Shown: positions 23,881 to 33,500, counted from the stretch's first letter. The stretch is DNA of 64,000 bases from Pseudoramibacter sp. (GCF_022484225.1 NZ_JAKVLT010000001.1:1851406-1915405), one strand, 5' to 3'. Numbers and translations are program-made. The notes: generated by a model from the letters alone, not told the origin.

Positions 23881-26539
23881 ACCACGAATCTCCTTCATGA
23901 GCGTCGACCACCAACGGCACGGCCAGCTGCACCGTATTTTCCATTTCTTCGATCAAAAGGGCCAGCACGTCGTCCGCTTCGTCCTTCGGCGCGTCGATGA
24001 TGAGTTCATCGTGAATCTGCAGAATCAGGTGAGAGCGCAGACTTTCTTTCTGCAGGCGCTTGTACACGCGGATCATGGCCATTTTCATGATGTCCGCCGC
24101 CGTGCCCTGGATCGGCGTGTTCAGCGCGATGCGCTCGCCGCTTTTGCGGATCATGCCGTTACGGGACTGAATTTCCGGAATGTTGCGCCGGCGCCCGAAC
24201 AGCGTCGTGACGTAGCCCTTTTCCTTGGCCGAGGCCACGATGTTTTCCATATAAGCCTGCACTTTCGGGTAGCGGGCGAAATACATGTCGATGTAGTTCT
24301 GGGCCTGCTGGCGACTGATCCCCAGCTCCTTCCCGAGGCTGAAGGCCTGCTTGCCGTAAATCAGGCCGAAGTTGACCGCCTTCGCGTGGCTGCGCTGTTC
24401 CCGGGTAACCTCTTCGAGGGGCACGCCGAAAATTTCAGAGGCCGTCCGGGCGTGAATGTCTTCTTCCCGCTTGAAGGACTGGATCAGATTTTCGTCACCG
24501 GTCAAATGGGCCAGCACCCGGAGTTCAATCTGGGAATAGTCGGCGTCGAGGAGGGTCCGGTCCGGACTTTCGGGAATAAAGACCTTCCGGATTTCCCGGC
24601 CGAGGTCCGTGCGCACCGGAATGTTCTGAAGGTTGGGGTCCGACGATGAAATCCGCCCCGTCGCCGTCACCGTCTGGTTGAAATGGGAGTACACCCGTTG
24701 GGTCTTCGGATCGACGTATTTAATCAGGCCGGCACCGTAAGTGGAGTCCAGCTTTGTGACCGTCCGATACTCGAGAATCGCCGGCACGATGTCGTGATAA
24801 GGGGCCAGCTGTTCCAGCACTTCCACCGACGTCGAATAGCCGGTTTTCGTCTTTTTGATGGCCGGCAGCTGAAGTTCTTCAAACAGCACCTGGCCCAGCT
24901 GCTTCGTGGAGTTGATGTTGAATTCGCGGCCTGCCGCGTTGTAAATCTGATCGGTCAGATCGTGAATCCGGCTTTCAAAGGTTTTTGACAAATCCTTGAG
25001 CTGGTCCACATCGATCTGAAAGCCGATGCTTTCCATGGACGCCAGGACTTCAATCAGCGGCATTTCGATGTCTTCGTAAAGCCGAGTCATGCCCTGTTCT
25101 TCGAGGCATTGGCGCAGTTCTTTTTCCAAATCGATGAGAACCTGGCATTCTTTGGCCATCTGGGGCGCCATCACTTCCGGCGCGAGATCCCCGAGCTTTT
25201 TCCGCTTTTTTCCCTTGCCGAACAAACTTTCTTCGTCAGGGATGCTGCGGTCGAGGTATTTGCGGGCCAGGTCCGACAGGGCGTAGCGCCGGTCCGTCGG
25301 TTCCAGCAGATAGGCTGCGATGTAGGTGTCAAAGCCGAGATTCGCCACAGATGCCCCTTCAGCTTCAAAAGCGTGGATCAACGTCTTCAGGTCGTGGCCG
25401 GTGACGGCCAGGTCGTCGGCGTTGGGCAGATCGTCAAATTCATGGATAAAACGGTGAATGAGCTTGGGATCATCGATGACCCAGATTGTCTTGAAGTTAC
25501 TGACCGCCAGATACGCCGCGTCTTCTTCTTCCCGAAGGTGCAAGGCGATCCGGTCCCATTTTGCGATCTGCAGCTGAAGGAAATACAGATCCTTTTCAGA
25601 GTCGAGGTGAGAAAAAGGCACCGCTTCTCCCCCATCAGTGCCCAAAGTTTGGGGCTGGCCTTTGGTGCGTTCCACGCTGCGGATGATCGACGAAAATTCC
25701 AATTCTTTTAACGTCGCCATAACCTCCGGATTAAAGAGATCATTCATCGCCAGGGCTTTGTCGTCTGTTTTGACCGGCGCCTTAACGTCGATGCGCCCGA
25801 GGAACAGACTCAAATAGGCGTTGTCCTTTCCTGCTTCCACTTTTTCTTTCTGCTTGCCTTTGAGCTCGTCGATGTGAGCGTACAGGCCGTCCACGGTCTT
25901 GTATTTTTTAACGAATTTCAGAGCCGTCTTTTCCCCAATGCCCTTGATGCCGGGGATATTGTCCGAGGTGTCTCCCATGAGGGCCTTCACCTGAATGAGG
26001 TCCGCCGGTTCCACCCCGTACTTGTCTTCAATGGCCGCCGGGTCCATTTCCACAAATTGGGAACCGCTCCGGGTCGTCGTGTACAAAATGTGGATGTTGT
26101 CTTCGACGAGCTGGAAGGAGTCCCGATCCCCGGTGATGATCTGGGCCAGCACCGGATCGTCCCGGTGGGCGAAGGCCTTGGCCACCGTTCCGACGATATC
26201 GTCCGCTTCGTACCCCGGCAGGGTCAGCACCGGCACCTGCATTTCATTGAGCAGCTTTTTCATCAGCTCCAGCTGGGTGATCAGCTCATCGGGCATTTTG
26301 TCCCGGCCAGCCTTGTAGTCGTCGAATTTTTCGTGGCGGAAAGTCGGTTCCGGCAAATCAAAGGCCACCCCGAGAAAATCGGGCCGCATCTCATTCTGAA
26401 TCTGCTGGAGCAGCTTCACAAAGCCATACACCGCGTTGGTCGGCACCCCTTTGGAATTCGCCATGCCGCGAATGCCGTAAAACATCCGGAATAAAATGCT
26501 GTTGCCGTCGATTAATATGGCCTTTTGCTTTGCCGCCAT
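23867..26539 (-). CDS. polA: DNA polymerase I
   Basis: Repair and Okazaki-fragment polymerase, 890 residues. The N-terminal 5'-3' exonuclease (about 1-290) has LIDGNSILFRMFYG and the EADDIVGT and DTSDNIPGIKGIG motifs. The middle domain (about 310-470) lacks the DxE metal-binding motif of an active 3'-5' proofreading exonuclease, as in Bacillus polymerases. The C-terminal polymerase domain has motif A DADYSQIELRVLAH, the O-helix HAKAVNFGLIYG and motif C QIHDELI. Length matches the family. It is followed by coaE with overlap. The ATG at 26539 is preceded by CAGGAGGA. galE lies upstream in the same direction. Confidence 0.97.
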   Translation of the reverse strand: MAAKQKAILIDGNSILFRMFYGIRGMANSKGVPTNAVYGFVKLLQQIQNEMRPDFLGVAFDLPEPTFRHEKFDDYKAGRDKMPDELITQLELMKKLLNEMQVPVLTLPGYEADDIVGTVAKAFAHRDDPVLAQIITGDRDSFQLVEDNIHILYTTTRSGSQFVEMDPAAIEDKYGVEPADLIQVKALMGDTSDNIPGIKGIGEKTALKFVKKYKTVDGLYAHIDELKGKQKEKVEAGKDNAYLSLFLGRIDVKAPVKTDDKALAMNDLFNPEVMATLKELEFSSIIRSVERTKGQPQTLGTDGGEAVPFSHLDSEKDLYFLQLQIAKWDRIALHLREEEDAAYLAVSNFKTIWVIDDPKLIHRFIHEFDDLPNADDLAVTGHDLKTLIHAFEAEGASVANLGFDTYIAAYLLEPTDRRYALSDLARKYLDRSIPDEESLFGKGKKRKKLGDLAPEVMAPQMAKECQVLIDLEKELRQCLEEQGMTRLYEDIEMPLIEVLASMESIGFQIDVDQLKDLSKTFESRIHDLTDQIYNAAGREFNINSTKQLGQVLFEELQLPAIKKTKTGYSTSVEVLEQLAPYHDIVPAILEYRTVTKLDSTYGAGLIKYVDPKTQRVYSHFNQTVTATGRISSSDPNLQNIPVRTDLGREIRKVFIPESPDRTLLDADYSQIELRVLAHLTGDENLIQSFKREEDIHARTASEIFGVPLEEVTREQRSHAKAVNFGLIYGKQAFSLGKELGISRQQAQNYIDMYFARYPKVQAYMENIVASAKEKGYVTTLFGRRRNIPEIQSRNGMIRKSGERIALNTPIQGTAADIMKMAMIRVYKRLQKESLRSHLILQIHDELIIDAPKDEADDVLALLIEEMENTVQLAVPLVVDAHEGDSWYAIK

Positions 26540-26560
26540 CCTGTCCTCCTGTGTTTTGTT

Positions 26561-27577
26561 TTAATCTCTGTACCCGTTGGGGTTCTGTTTCTGCCAATTC
26601 CACGAATCCCGACACATGTCTTCGAGGGTGCGAGTCGCCGTCCAGCCCAACACTTTTTTCGCTTTGTCTGCGTTGGCCCAGAATTCCGGCAGGTCGCCGG
26701 CGCGTCTCGGCCCGAATTCGTATTTGATTTTGAGGTCATTGGCCTTTTCAAAAGCTTTGACGATTTCCAAGACGGAATACGGGGTGCCCGTGCCCAAATT
26801 AAAGATATTCGTTCCCGGATGATCCGCGATGTATTCCACGGCCTTGACGTGACCTTCGGCGAGATCCATCACGTGGATGTAGTCCCGGCGGCACGTGCCG
26901 TCCGGCGTGTCGTAGTCGTTGCCGAAAATCGTCAGGTGATCCAGCTTGCCCACAGCCACCTGGGAAATATAGGGCATCAGGTTGTTGGGAATCCCCTTGG
27001 GATCTTCGCCGATCATGCCGCTTTCGTGGGCGCCGATGGGATTGAAGTAGCGCAGCAGCACGAGATTCATGTCCGGATCAGCAGCCACCGCGTCGGTGAG
27101 AATCTGTTCCATCATGTACTTGGTCCAGCCGTAGGGGTTCGAGCAGCTGCCCCGGTGCATCGTTTCGACGTATGGAATCGCGTTTTCCGCGCCATACACC
27201 GTCGCTGATGACGAGAACACGAAGTTCTTCACCCCGGTCGCTTCCATGCATTCCAAAAGCGTCAGGGTCGTGTCGATGTTGTTGCGGTAATAGAGCAGCG
27301 GTTTTTTCACCGATTCGCCCACAGCTTTAAGGCCTGCGAAATGGATGACGCAGTCGATGTCGTTTTCCTTAAAGATTTTCATCATGGCGTCCCGGTCCTG
27401 GACGTCCGCTTCGTACAAGGTCACCGGCTTGCCCGTCAGTTTTTCCACCCGGCGCACTGCTTCCGGCGACGCGTTGTAATAATTGTCTGCGATCACGACG
27501 TCGTGGCCGCTGTTGAGCAAAGCCAAAGCTGTATGACTGCCAATATAGCCAGCACCGCCAGCGAGTAATATTTTCAT
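26561..27577 (-). CDS. galE: UDP-glucose 4-epimerase
   Basis: Short-chain dehydrogenase-type epimerase interconverting UDP-glucose and UDP-galactose, 338 residues. The NAD-binding motif GGAGYIGSH starts at residue 7, SSSATVYG carries the catalytic Ser, and NPYGWTKYMME carries the YxxxK pair. It has its own promoter and a GGAGG site before the ATG. It is probably the source of UDP-galactose for UDP-galactofuranose (glf) and for glycosyltransferases of the polysaccharide locus. polA follows by 21 bases in the same direction, so galE-polA-coaE may share transcripts. Confidence 0.96.
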   Translation of the reverse strand: MKILLAGGAGYIGSHTALALLNSGHDVVIADNYYNASPEAVRRVEKLTGKPVTLYEADVQDRDAMMKIFKENDIDCVIHFAGLKAVGESVKKPLLYYRNNIDTTLTLLECMEATGVKNFVFSSSATVYGAENAIPYVETMHRGSCSNPYGWTKYMMEQILTDAVAADPDMNLVLLRYFNPIGAHESGMIGEDPKGIPNNLMPYISQVAVGKLDHLTIFGNDYDTPDGTCRRDYIHVMDLAEGHVKAVEYIADHPGTNIFNLGTGTPYSVLEIVKAFEKANDLKIKYEFGPRRAGDLPEFWANADKAKKVLGWTATRTLEDMCRDSWNWQKQNPNGYRD

Positions 27578-27612
27578 GGAAACCTCCTAATGATTATCGT
27601 AATATCGTTTGT

Positions 27613-27642
27613 ATTATACCCCATTTGTCCTTTCCGTGCCAA
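27613..27642 (-). promoter_or_regulatory. Sigma-A promoter of galE
   Basis: Minus strand TTGGCA (27637-27642), 18-base spacer, TATAAT (27613-27618), 35 bases before the galE ATG. Confidence 0.75.
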
Positions 27643-27682
27643 CTTCAAGCAATATTTATCTTTGATTGTGCTGTTTCGTCTC

Positions 27683-27712
27683 TTGTTTCTCAAATCGTAA
27701 ACGTGCTACAAT
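27683..27712 (+). promoter_or_regulatory. Probable promoter of the methylthioribose-kinase-like gene
   Basis: TTGTTT (27683-27688), 18-base spacer, TACAAT (27707-27712); the gene starts at 27746 after AACGGAGGA. Confidence 0.6.
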
Positions 27713-27745
27713 AATAAAGAATTAATTGAGGAACGGAGGACAAAC

Positions 27746-28993
27746 ATGGATTACAAAAATTTAACACCGGAAAGCACAGCAGCTTACATCAAAAACGAAA
27801 CCGACTTGTTTCCAGAAGACGCAGACTTAGACGTCTACGAAATTGGCAGCAGCGGCAACAACGCTAACGATGGCGACGGTTTTATTAACTTTGTCTTCCG
27901 CATTTCCGACACCAAAACCCATCACTCCGTGATCCTCAAACAGGCCCGGGACTACGCCCGGACTTTTAAAGGTGACACTCCTTTTATTCCCGAACGCAAC
28001 GCGACTGAAGCGAAGCTCATGGCCATCAAATCGGCCATCACCCCGGATTACATCCCAGAAATCTACCGCGTCGACGAAACCAACCATCTTTATATCTGCG
28101 AAGACTGCGGCAATCTCAAGATCTGGCGTTTCGCCCTCGACGACGGCAAAATTTATCCGAAAATTCCGAAGATGGTCGGCGAACTCGTGGCCAAAAACAA
28201 CTTCTACACCTCGGAGCTTTATTTAGAGCCTGAAGTGCATCAGAAGCTCGAAGCCACGTTCAATAACGCGACCATGCGCAACCTTTTCGAAAATATTTTA
28301 TTCCTGCACATTATCACCACACCTGAGGAAAAAGACCCAGTCCGCCTCGAAATGGCCGACGTCATCTGGGAAGACCACACGTTTTGCACGGAAATGCTCA
28401 AGCTCCGCCATATTTACATGGCCAAGTCGGAATGCCTGATCCATTCGGATCTGCACACGTCCAACATCATGGTCGACGCCGACCACATGAAGACCATCGA
28501 CATGGAATACGCCTTCATGGGACCGTGCTCCGCCGATTCGGGCTACCTCATCGGCAATTTCCTGTATCAGTACCTCCGCTGGTTCTACTGCCCGGCCACT
28601 GAAGACAGCACACCGGAAGAAATGCGGGCCTACGCCCTCGACTGCATCCGGGATTTCTTAAACACGTATTTCGACGTCTTCAAGGCCTGCTGGGCCAAAG
28701 ACGTCCGGAAGATTTATCAGGGCTTTGACGATTACCGGGATTATCTCCTCGACCGCTACTTCCACGAAACCGTCGGCTTTATCGGCTGCCAAATCATGAG
28801 CCGCATCGGTCGGGACACCGCGACCCCGGACATCGACACCATCCCGGACAAAAACGACCAGTACGAAGCCTGCCGAATTCTGCTGCTCATCGCCCAGTAC
28901 CTGGTGCTGCACCGGGAAGAAATCGCCGATACCGACGCTCTGATCAAGACGGTCGTTGAACTCACTGAAACGTCGAGGAAAGCGCTGCATTAG
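27746..28993 (+). CDS. mtnK: S-methyl-5-thioribose kinase-like phosphotransferase
   Basis: APH-fold small-molecule kinase of 415 residues. The catalytic loop HSDLHTSNIMV (near residue 234) and the metal-binding DMEYAFMGP stretch resemble MtnK (HGDLHTGS... and DPEFAFxGP). The N-terminal EIGSSGNNANDGDGFINFVF is a nucleotide-loop-like segment that also fits MtnK. MtnK phosphorylates methylthioribose in the methionine salvage pathway. The usual partner mtnA (isomerase) is not adjacent, so the gene is single, with its own promoter and a strong hairpin after it. The small departures from the MtnK motifs leave room for another substrate among APH kinases. Confidence 0.75.
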   Translation: MDYKNLTPESTAAYIKNETDLFPEDADLDVYEIGSSGNNANDGDGFINFVFRISDTKTHHSVILKQARDYARTFKGDTPFIPERNATEAKLMAIKSAITPDYIPEIYRVDETNHLYICEDCGNLKIWRFALDDGKIYPKIPKMVGELVAKNNFYTSELYLEPEVHQKLEATFNNATMRNLFENILFLHIITTPEEKDPVRLEMADVIWEDHTFCTEMLKLRHIYMAKSECLIHSDLHTSNIMVDADHMKTIDMEYAFMGPCSADSGYLIGNFLYQYLRWFYCPATEDSTPEEMRAYALDCIRDFLNTYFDVFKACWAKDVRKIYQGFDDYRDYLLDRYFHETVGFIGCQIMSRIGRDTATPDIDTIPDKNDQYEACRILLLIAQYLVLHREEIADTDALIKTVVELTETSRKALH

Positions 28994-29015
28994 GCGAAAT
29001 AATTTCTAGAAATGC

Positions 29016-29049
29016 AAGAGCCGCTGTGATTGTTATCACAGCGGCTCTT
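29016..29049. terminator. Bidirectional hairpin between convergent genes
   Basis: A perfect 15-base inverted repeat, AAGAGCCGCTGTGAT-TGTT-ATCACAGCGGCTCTT, lies between the kinase stop and the acyltransferase stop. It lacks a long T run on either side but is strong and positioned to end both transcripts. Confidence 0.75.
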
Positions 29050-29050
29050 G

Positions 29051-30139
29051 TTATGCCCTTTGCTTGTCTTTTTTGATAAGTGGATACTGACGGTACATGA
29101 AAAACGACCGAATCACTGGAATATGCGGGATCACTGCAATAGCTATAACTGCCAGAACGACGCGGCAAAGAATTAAACCTGTAGTATAAAACTTCATGCT
29201 GCTGATTTTAAGTGCTCCGCAAAGCTTGTCCATAACGCGAAACGTCTTTAATGTATTTAAGTCAAGAATATGGGTGCACAAAACAATGAGTGAGAGTTCT
29301 CCTAATTTTGAGAACCATTTTGTAAATTCTTTAAAACATTTTTCAAGCCAAAGGCTCACATAGCAAATCGCATAGCACCCGGCTACACTGCCAATAACCG
29401 CAATCGCTGGATTGTCTGCTGTCGCCGTATTCAGCCAAAACGTACTGATTCTAGCAGAAAGCCCCCAGACGATAAAGGCAAAAACAGCATGAAACCACTT
29501 TCCTTTTTGAATCAGATGATAACGATGCATCCATTCTCCGGTCCAGTAAAAAAACATGCTGACCAGGGCGGCCGGGATGGACCAGGGCAAATACAGATTA
29601 AATTTTTCGGTTAAGACAAACCCTAGAGCGCAAAAACCTGCAAAAAGCACCGTACAAGCCAAATCTGAAAAATGGTACCGATCTGTTAAATTCCTCAATC
29701 CCGTGTACAGTAAGTTCGCCACAAACATACACGGCAGAAACCAAATGGCGCCTATCGCCATAATATTCACCTGTGTCTTCCCGATAACCGTTGTTGCTGT
29801 ACCAATACCGTAACAAGCCGCGATTACGCCTTGACGAAAGGTTGGAAAATAAGGCTGCAAAAAATGATTCGGTCTTTTTACCGCAATCATCGAAAAGATG
29901 ATCATCAAAACACTGGTAATGATGTAGGGCAGTAAAAGATTATCAAACCCACCTGAAATGACTTTTTGGATCGGTTTCTGCCGGTGCAGATAGCCTGACA
30001 GAAAGAAAAAAATCGAAACGTTGACCGTATAAATCGCATAAAAAACAGTGTGCCCAAAATACAAGCCAATGGTATGTCCTGTGATAATCAATAAAATGCC
30101 AATGGCTCTGGCATTGTCAATCCATTTTACCCGCTCCAT
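29051..30139 (-). CDS. Acyltransferase 3-family membrane protein
   Basis: Integral membrane O-acyltransferase of the acyltransferase 3 family, 362 residues and about ten hydrophobic segments. N-terminal WIDNARAIGILLIITGHT contains the conserved Arg and catalytic-region His, followed by IFFFLSGYL. Such proteins O-acetylate cell-surface polysaccharides or peptidoglycan; the acceptor is not apparent. The ATG at 30139 has AAAGGATATTT before it; an extension upstream crosses the terminator of the previous gene. Located between the surface lysozyme and a metabolic kinase. Confidence 0.85.
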   Translation of the reverse strand: MERVKWIDNARAIGILLIITGHTIGLYFGHTVFYAIYTVNVSIFFFLSGYLHRQKPIQKVISGGFDNLLLPYIITSVLMIIFSMIAVKRPNHFLQPYFPTFRQGVIAACYGIGTATTVIGKTQVNIMAIGAIWFLPCMFVANLLYTGLRNLTDRYHFSDLACTVLFAGFCALGFVLTEKFNLYLPWSIPAALVSMFFYWTGEWMHRYHLIQKGKWFHAVFAFIVWGLSARISTFWLNTATADNPAIAVIGSVAGCYAICYVSLWLEKCFKEFTKWFSKLGELSLIVLCTHILDLNTLKTFRVMDKLCGALKISSMKFYTTGLILCRVVLAVIAIAVIPHIPVIRSFFMYRQYPLIKKDKQRA

Positions 30140-30165
30140 AAATATCCTTTCACTGGAATTTCCGC

Positions 30166-30203
30166 AAAAAGCCCTCTTGCAAATAATTTGCAAAAGGGCT
30201 TTT
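30166..30203 (-). terminator. Rho-independent terminator after the GH25 lysozyme gene
   Basis: Minus strand AAAAGCCC-TTTTGCAAA-TTA-TTTGCAAGA-GGGCTTTTT: a long stem with one mismatch and a short T tract, 25 bases beyond the stop. Confidence 0.85.
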
Positions 30204-30227
30204 ATTAGCGTTTGCTCTTATCTTTTA

Positions 30228-32849
30228 TTAAAAATTCGAATACGCTTTATTCATGTCGATGCTGCCGGAAAGTCCCGGGACATTTCCCGTATCACTGTAC
30301 TGCCAGATATCGATATGATTACTGTAGGATGGTTTGGATGAGCTGTTCCAGAAATACGGATACTGGGCATACCAGATCTTATAATTTTTGATCATGCTAT
30401 AATCCAGATGATTATTCAGCCAATTCTGGTTGGCGTAAATCATTGGCGTATACCCGGCCTTCTTCACTTCTTCACAGAAAGCGATGGCATTCTTCGACTG
30501 CTGAGTCTTGCTCAGATACGAAATCTTGCTGTCTTCCAAGTCGATACAAATCGGCATTTTGAGGCTTCTGCCATTGAGCAAGCTGATCGCATAATCCGCT
30601 TCCTGGCGGGCTTCATTTTCATCGTCAGCGTAACTGTAGACGTAAACGCCGAAAGGCATCCCTGCCGCAGTTGCATTGGCGTAATTGTTGTTGAACTGCT
30701 TGTCCATCGCGCCGTTGCCCGCATGCCCCCAGGCGATCCGGAGCATCGCAAAGGAGTAGCCGGCATTCTTCGCTTTGCGCCAGTTGTCGGCGCTGATGTA
30801 GCCCTGCCATTCAGACACATCCACTCCTAAGCCGCCGGTTTTGACAATGCTATTGTCAATTTTAATGTATGAATTGCTCGTATCCCCAGGGGCTGATGCG
30901 TTTTTCGGCAGTACACAAATCTGAACTGCTTCTGCACGAAGGCTACCGTTGGACGTACCGGCCCACTCGCCGTCTTTTGCCCAGCCAAGCCAACCGTAAT
31001 TCTGCACGTGGACACGGTACCAAACACTCATCGTCGAAGATGCGGAACCATTAAGTTGTAATTGAATGGCTTCCACACGTTTGCTTTCTCCTGTTGTACC
31101 AGAGAATTTATCTGTATCTTGACTGCTGATCCAATCTTGAGAGCTTCCAATATCCTGAATATGTGTATGATAAGAAATATAAGAATCTCCTAAAAACTGA
31201 TCTGAGAATTTTACTTGAAGAGCCTCAATCCTTAAGGCCTGACCTGTGGTCCCGGAGGTTTCTCCTCCTGATACCCAGTCCATCCAGCCTTTATTCTGGA
31301 CGTGGGTTCTGTAAGACACAGTGTAAGCTTTACTAAAATAATTTTGAGAAAGTTCCGCTGTAGAAATATTTCCAAGAGCTTCTGGTGCCGTATCACCCTT
31401 GGGCACCAATTTAATGGCAATGGCTTCAGCTCTTAAACCGAGTCCTTCTGATCCGGCCGATTCGCCGTTTTTGGCCCAGCCAAGCCAGCCGTAATCCTGA
31501 ACATGAACAGCGTAATAAATATCGTACTGCTCACTGAGGGAATCATTGAGTTTAATCTGAACCGCTTCGAGGCGTTTAGCCTGACCTGTTGTCCCGACTG
31601 TCTGATTGTTGTTCACCCAGTTCTGCCAGCCTTTATCCTGTACATGAGCACGATAGGTAATGCTGGTCGCTGCATTAGTCAGGTTGTCCGCAGTGAAATT
31701 GATCTTCAACGCTTCCAGACGAAGGGATTTTCCCGTTTCACCAGCCACTGCGCCATCCTGAACTGTTTTGGTCCAACCCGTATTCTGCTGGTGCACACTG
31801 TATTGAACATGAGGATTTGAAACATCTGTTGCAGAATAAACATGCTTTGACACGCTGCCCAAAGCCTGAGGCGCCGTCGCCCCTTTGTTCACGATGATGA
31901 CTTCGACCCCTTCGATCCGTTTTGAAAGGCCGACAGAACCACAGGTTTCCCCGTTTTTCGCCCAATTGACCCAGCCGTAATCCTGGACATAGGCGCAGTA
32001 GTAAATATCGTATTTACTGGCGTCTGTTCCTGTCAAGTTAATTTTAAAGGCTTCAAGCCGCAGGCTCTGAGCGGTCGTCCCAGCGAGTTCTCCATTGCTT
32101 TTAGCGCTTTGCCAGCCGATATTTTGAACATGAGCGGAATACGAGACACCGAGGGTCGACGTATCCTGACCTGTTTTAATCGAAAGGCCTTCCAGCCGCA
32201 GGTCCTGACCGATGGTGCCGGCCACCTGACCGCCGCTTACCGCATTGAGGGTGCCTTTATTTTGAACATGAGCCTGCACTTTTAATGACGTATTTACGTC
32301 ACTGCTGTAATTTTGAGGTGTTCCGATACTGATGGTAAATTTCTGCCCTGCCGTATTATTCTGCTGATACAGTTGAACATTGGCACCGTCCGTCGTGATA
32401 TTGCCGCCGGCCACATCCATGACTTTTGTACTCGAGCAGGCTGGCTGCAGGGTGTAGGTTCCGTCCGATTCCAAATTTAGCGTCCATTTTTGGGCATCTG
32501 AATCATTTTCGTCGTACACTTGAATATTGGTGCCGTTTTTGTCGCTGGCGCCATTGACGTCCAGTGCTTTCTGTGCCCCCTTGTTTAATATTTTGTACTG
32601 GCCGTTTCCGATTGGAATAAATTCCCAGTATTGATCCTGACTATACTGATTTTTTTCAAGAATAATCACGTTGTTAACATTTCTTGAAACTGCCTTGTCT
32701 CCCACCAAAATCTGAGCCGTAAAACTATCCTGAGGCAAATCTGCCGCTTTCACTGTTCCTGTTGCAAACAGCATTGCAAACAAGAAAATGCTCAAAAAAG
32801 AAAAAAGACCTATTATCGAACTGTACGCTATGCGTTTTATTCCGCTCAT
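30228..32849 (-). CDS. Secreted GH25 lysozyme with ricin-B-type lectin domain and nine ChW repeats
   Basis: Surface hydrolase of 873 residues. A signal peptide of about 32 residues ends ATGTVKAA. Residues ~35-180 form a ricin-type beta-trefoil with QYWEFIPI, DAQKWTLNL and AGQKFTISI repeats. Then come nine clostridial hydrophobic (ChW) repeats of about 45 residues, each with a xHVQxxGW...G..AGTxGxxxRxEAxxI pattern, between residues ~190 and 650. The C-terminal 200 residues are a GH25 (1,4-beta-N-acetylmuramidase) domain. It starts GVDVSEWQGYI and holds the family's acidic residues in ICIDLEDS, with DIWQYSDTG near the end. The ATG at 32849 has AAAGGATGG upstream. Likely a peptidoglycan hydrolase anchored to the wall through the repeats. 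Confidence 0.92.
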   Translation of the reverse strand: MSGIKRIAYSSIIGLFSFLSIFLFAMLFATGTVKAADLPQDSFTAQILVGDKAVSRNVNNVIILEKNQYSQDQYWEFIPIGNGQYKILNKGAQKALDVNGASDKNGTNIQVYDENDSDAQKWTLNLESDGTYTLQPACSSTKVMDVAGGNITTDGANVQLYQQNNTAGQKFTISIGTPQNYSSDVNTSLKVQAHVQNKGTLNAVSGGQVAGTIGQDLRLEGLSIKTGQDTSTLGVSYSAHVQNIGWQSAKSNGELAGTTAQSLRLEAFKINLTGTDASKYDIYYCAYVQDYGWVNWAKNGETCGSVGLSKRIEGVEVIIVNKGATAPQALGSVSKHVYSATDVSNPHVQYSVHQQNTGWTKTVQDGAVAGETGKSLRLEALKINFTADNLTNAATSITYRAHVQDKGWQNWVNNNQTVGTTGQAKRLEAVQIKLNDSLSEQYDIYYAVHVQDYGWLGWAKNGESAGSEGLGLRAEAIAIKLVPKGDTAPEALGNISTAELSQNYFSKAYTVSYRTHVQNKGWMDWVSGGETSGTTGQALRIEALQVKFSDQFLGDSYISYHTHIQDIGSSQDWISSQDTDKFSGTTGESKRVEAIQLQLNGSASSTMSVWYRVHVQNYGWLGWAKDGEWAGTSNGSLRAEAVQICVLPKNASAPGDTSNSYIKIDNSIVKTGGLGVDVSEWQGYISADNWRKAKNAGYSFAMLRIAWGHAGNGAMDKQFNNNYANATAAGMPFGVYVYSYADDENEARQEADYAISLLNGRSLKMPICIDLEDSKISYLSKTQQSKNAIAFCEEVKKAGYTPMIYANQNWLNNHLDYSMIKNYKIWYAQYPYFWNSSSKPSYSNHIDIWQYSDTGNVPGLSGSIDMNKAYSNF

Positions 32850-32944
32850 GTAACCATCCTTTCGAAAAAAATCATTCACTTTTAATTATAACGAAAATTT
32901 TAGGATAGTAAAGCTCCTTTCCAATTTCTTAAACCTTTTTATTC

Positions 32945-32973
32945 TTGAAATATAAAGTGAGCATGTGTAAAAT
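32945..32973 (+). promoter_or_regulatory. Sigma-A promoter of gtrA
   Basis: TTGAAA (32945-32950), 17-base spacer, TAAAAT (32968-32973); AAGGAG precedes the ATG at 32998. Confidence 0.65.
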
Positions 32974-32997
32974 AAAAACATTATCAAGGAGTTATTT

Positions 32998-33420
32998 ATG
33001 AAAAAGAATATTAAAACCCTTTATTTAAACCATAAAGAAATTATCAATTATCTAATTGTCGGCGTTTTAACAACGCTTCTCAGCTTAGCTGTCTATTATT
33101 TTTGTGTTTCTACTTTCTTGAATCCCAGAAATGCTTTCCAGCTTCAAGCTGCCAATGTTATTTCGTGGGTTATCTCCGTTCTTTTTGCTTACATTACCAA
33201 CCGAAAATACGTTTTTGAAAGCAAAAACTCCCATATCCTCAAAGAAGCCTCTGCTTTTTTCCTGGCCAGAGTCAGCACACTTTTAATGGATATGGGGATC
33301 ATGTTTTTATGTGTAACTTTAATGGGCATGAACGATAAAATCGCCAAGATAATTTCGCAAATTGTTGTGATTATCAGTAACTATGTTTTCAGCAAATTGT
33401 TTGTCTTTAAAAAAAAATAG
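32998..33420 (+). CDS. GtrA-family membrane protein (putative bactoprenol-linked glucose flippase)
   Basis: A 140-residue GtrA-like protein with four membrane segments (NYLIVGVLTTLLSLAVYY; VISWVISVLFAYITN; FFLARVSTLLMDMGI; IISQIVVIISNYVFSK) and the family stretch NRKYVFES. In phage and bacterial gtr clusters GtrA flips undecaprenyl-phosphate-glucose, made by GtrB, to the outer face, where a GtrC/GtrII transferase uses it. The adjacent downstream gene is a broken GtrII-type transferase, so the pair was once a glucosylation module. AT-rich compared with the housekeeping genes. No gtrB is visible in this window. Confidence 0.88.
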   Translation: MKKNIKTLYLNHKEIINYLIVGVLTTLLSLAVYYFCVSTFLNPRNAFQLQAANVISWVISVLFAYITNRKYVFESKNSHILKEASAFFLARVSTLLMDMGIMFLCVTLMGMNDKIAKIISQIVVIISNYVFSKLFVFKKK

Positions 33421-33500
33421 TATTGTTTATATAAAATTTTAATTATATTGCAGAGAAATATGTTTCGCTTGAACAGATGTGCTAATAATTAACTAAGAAG

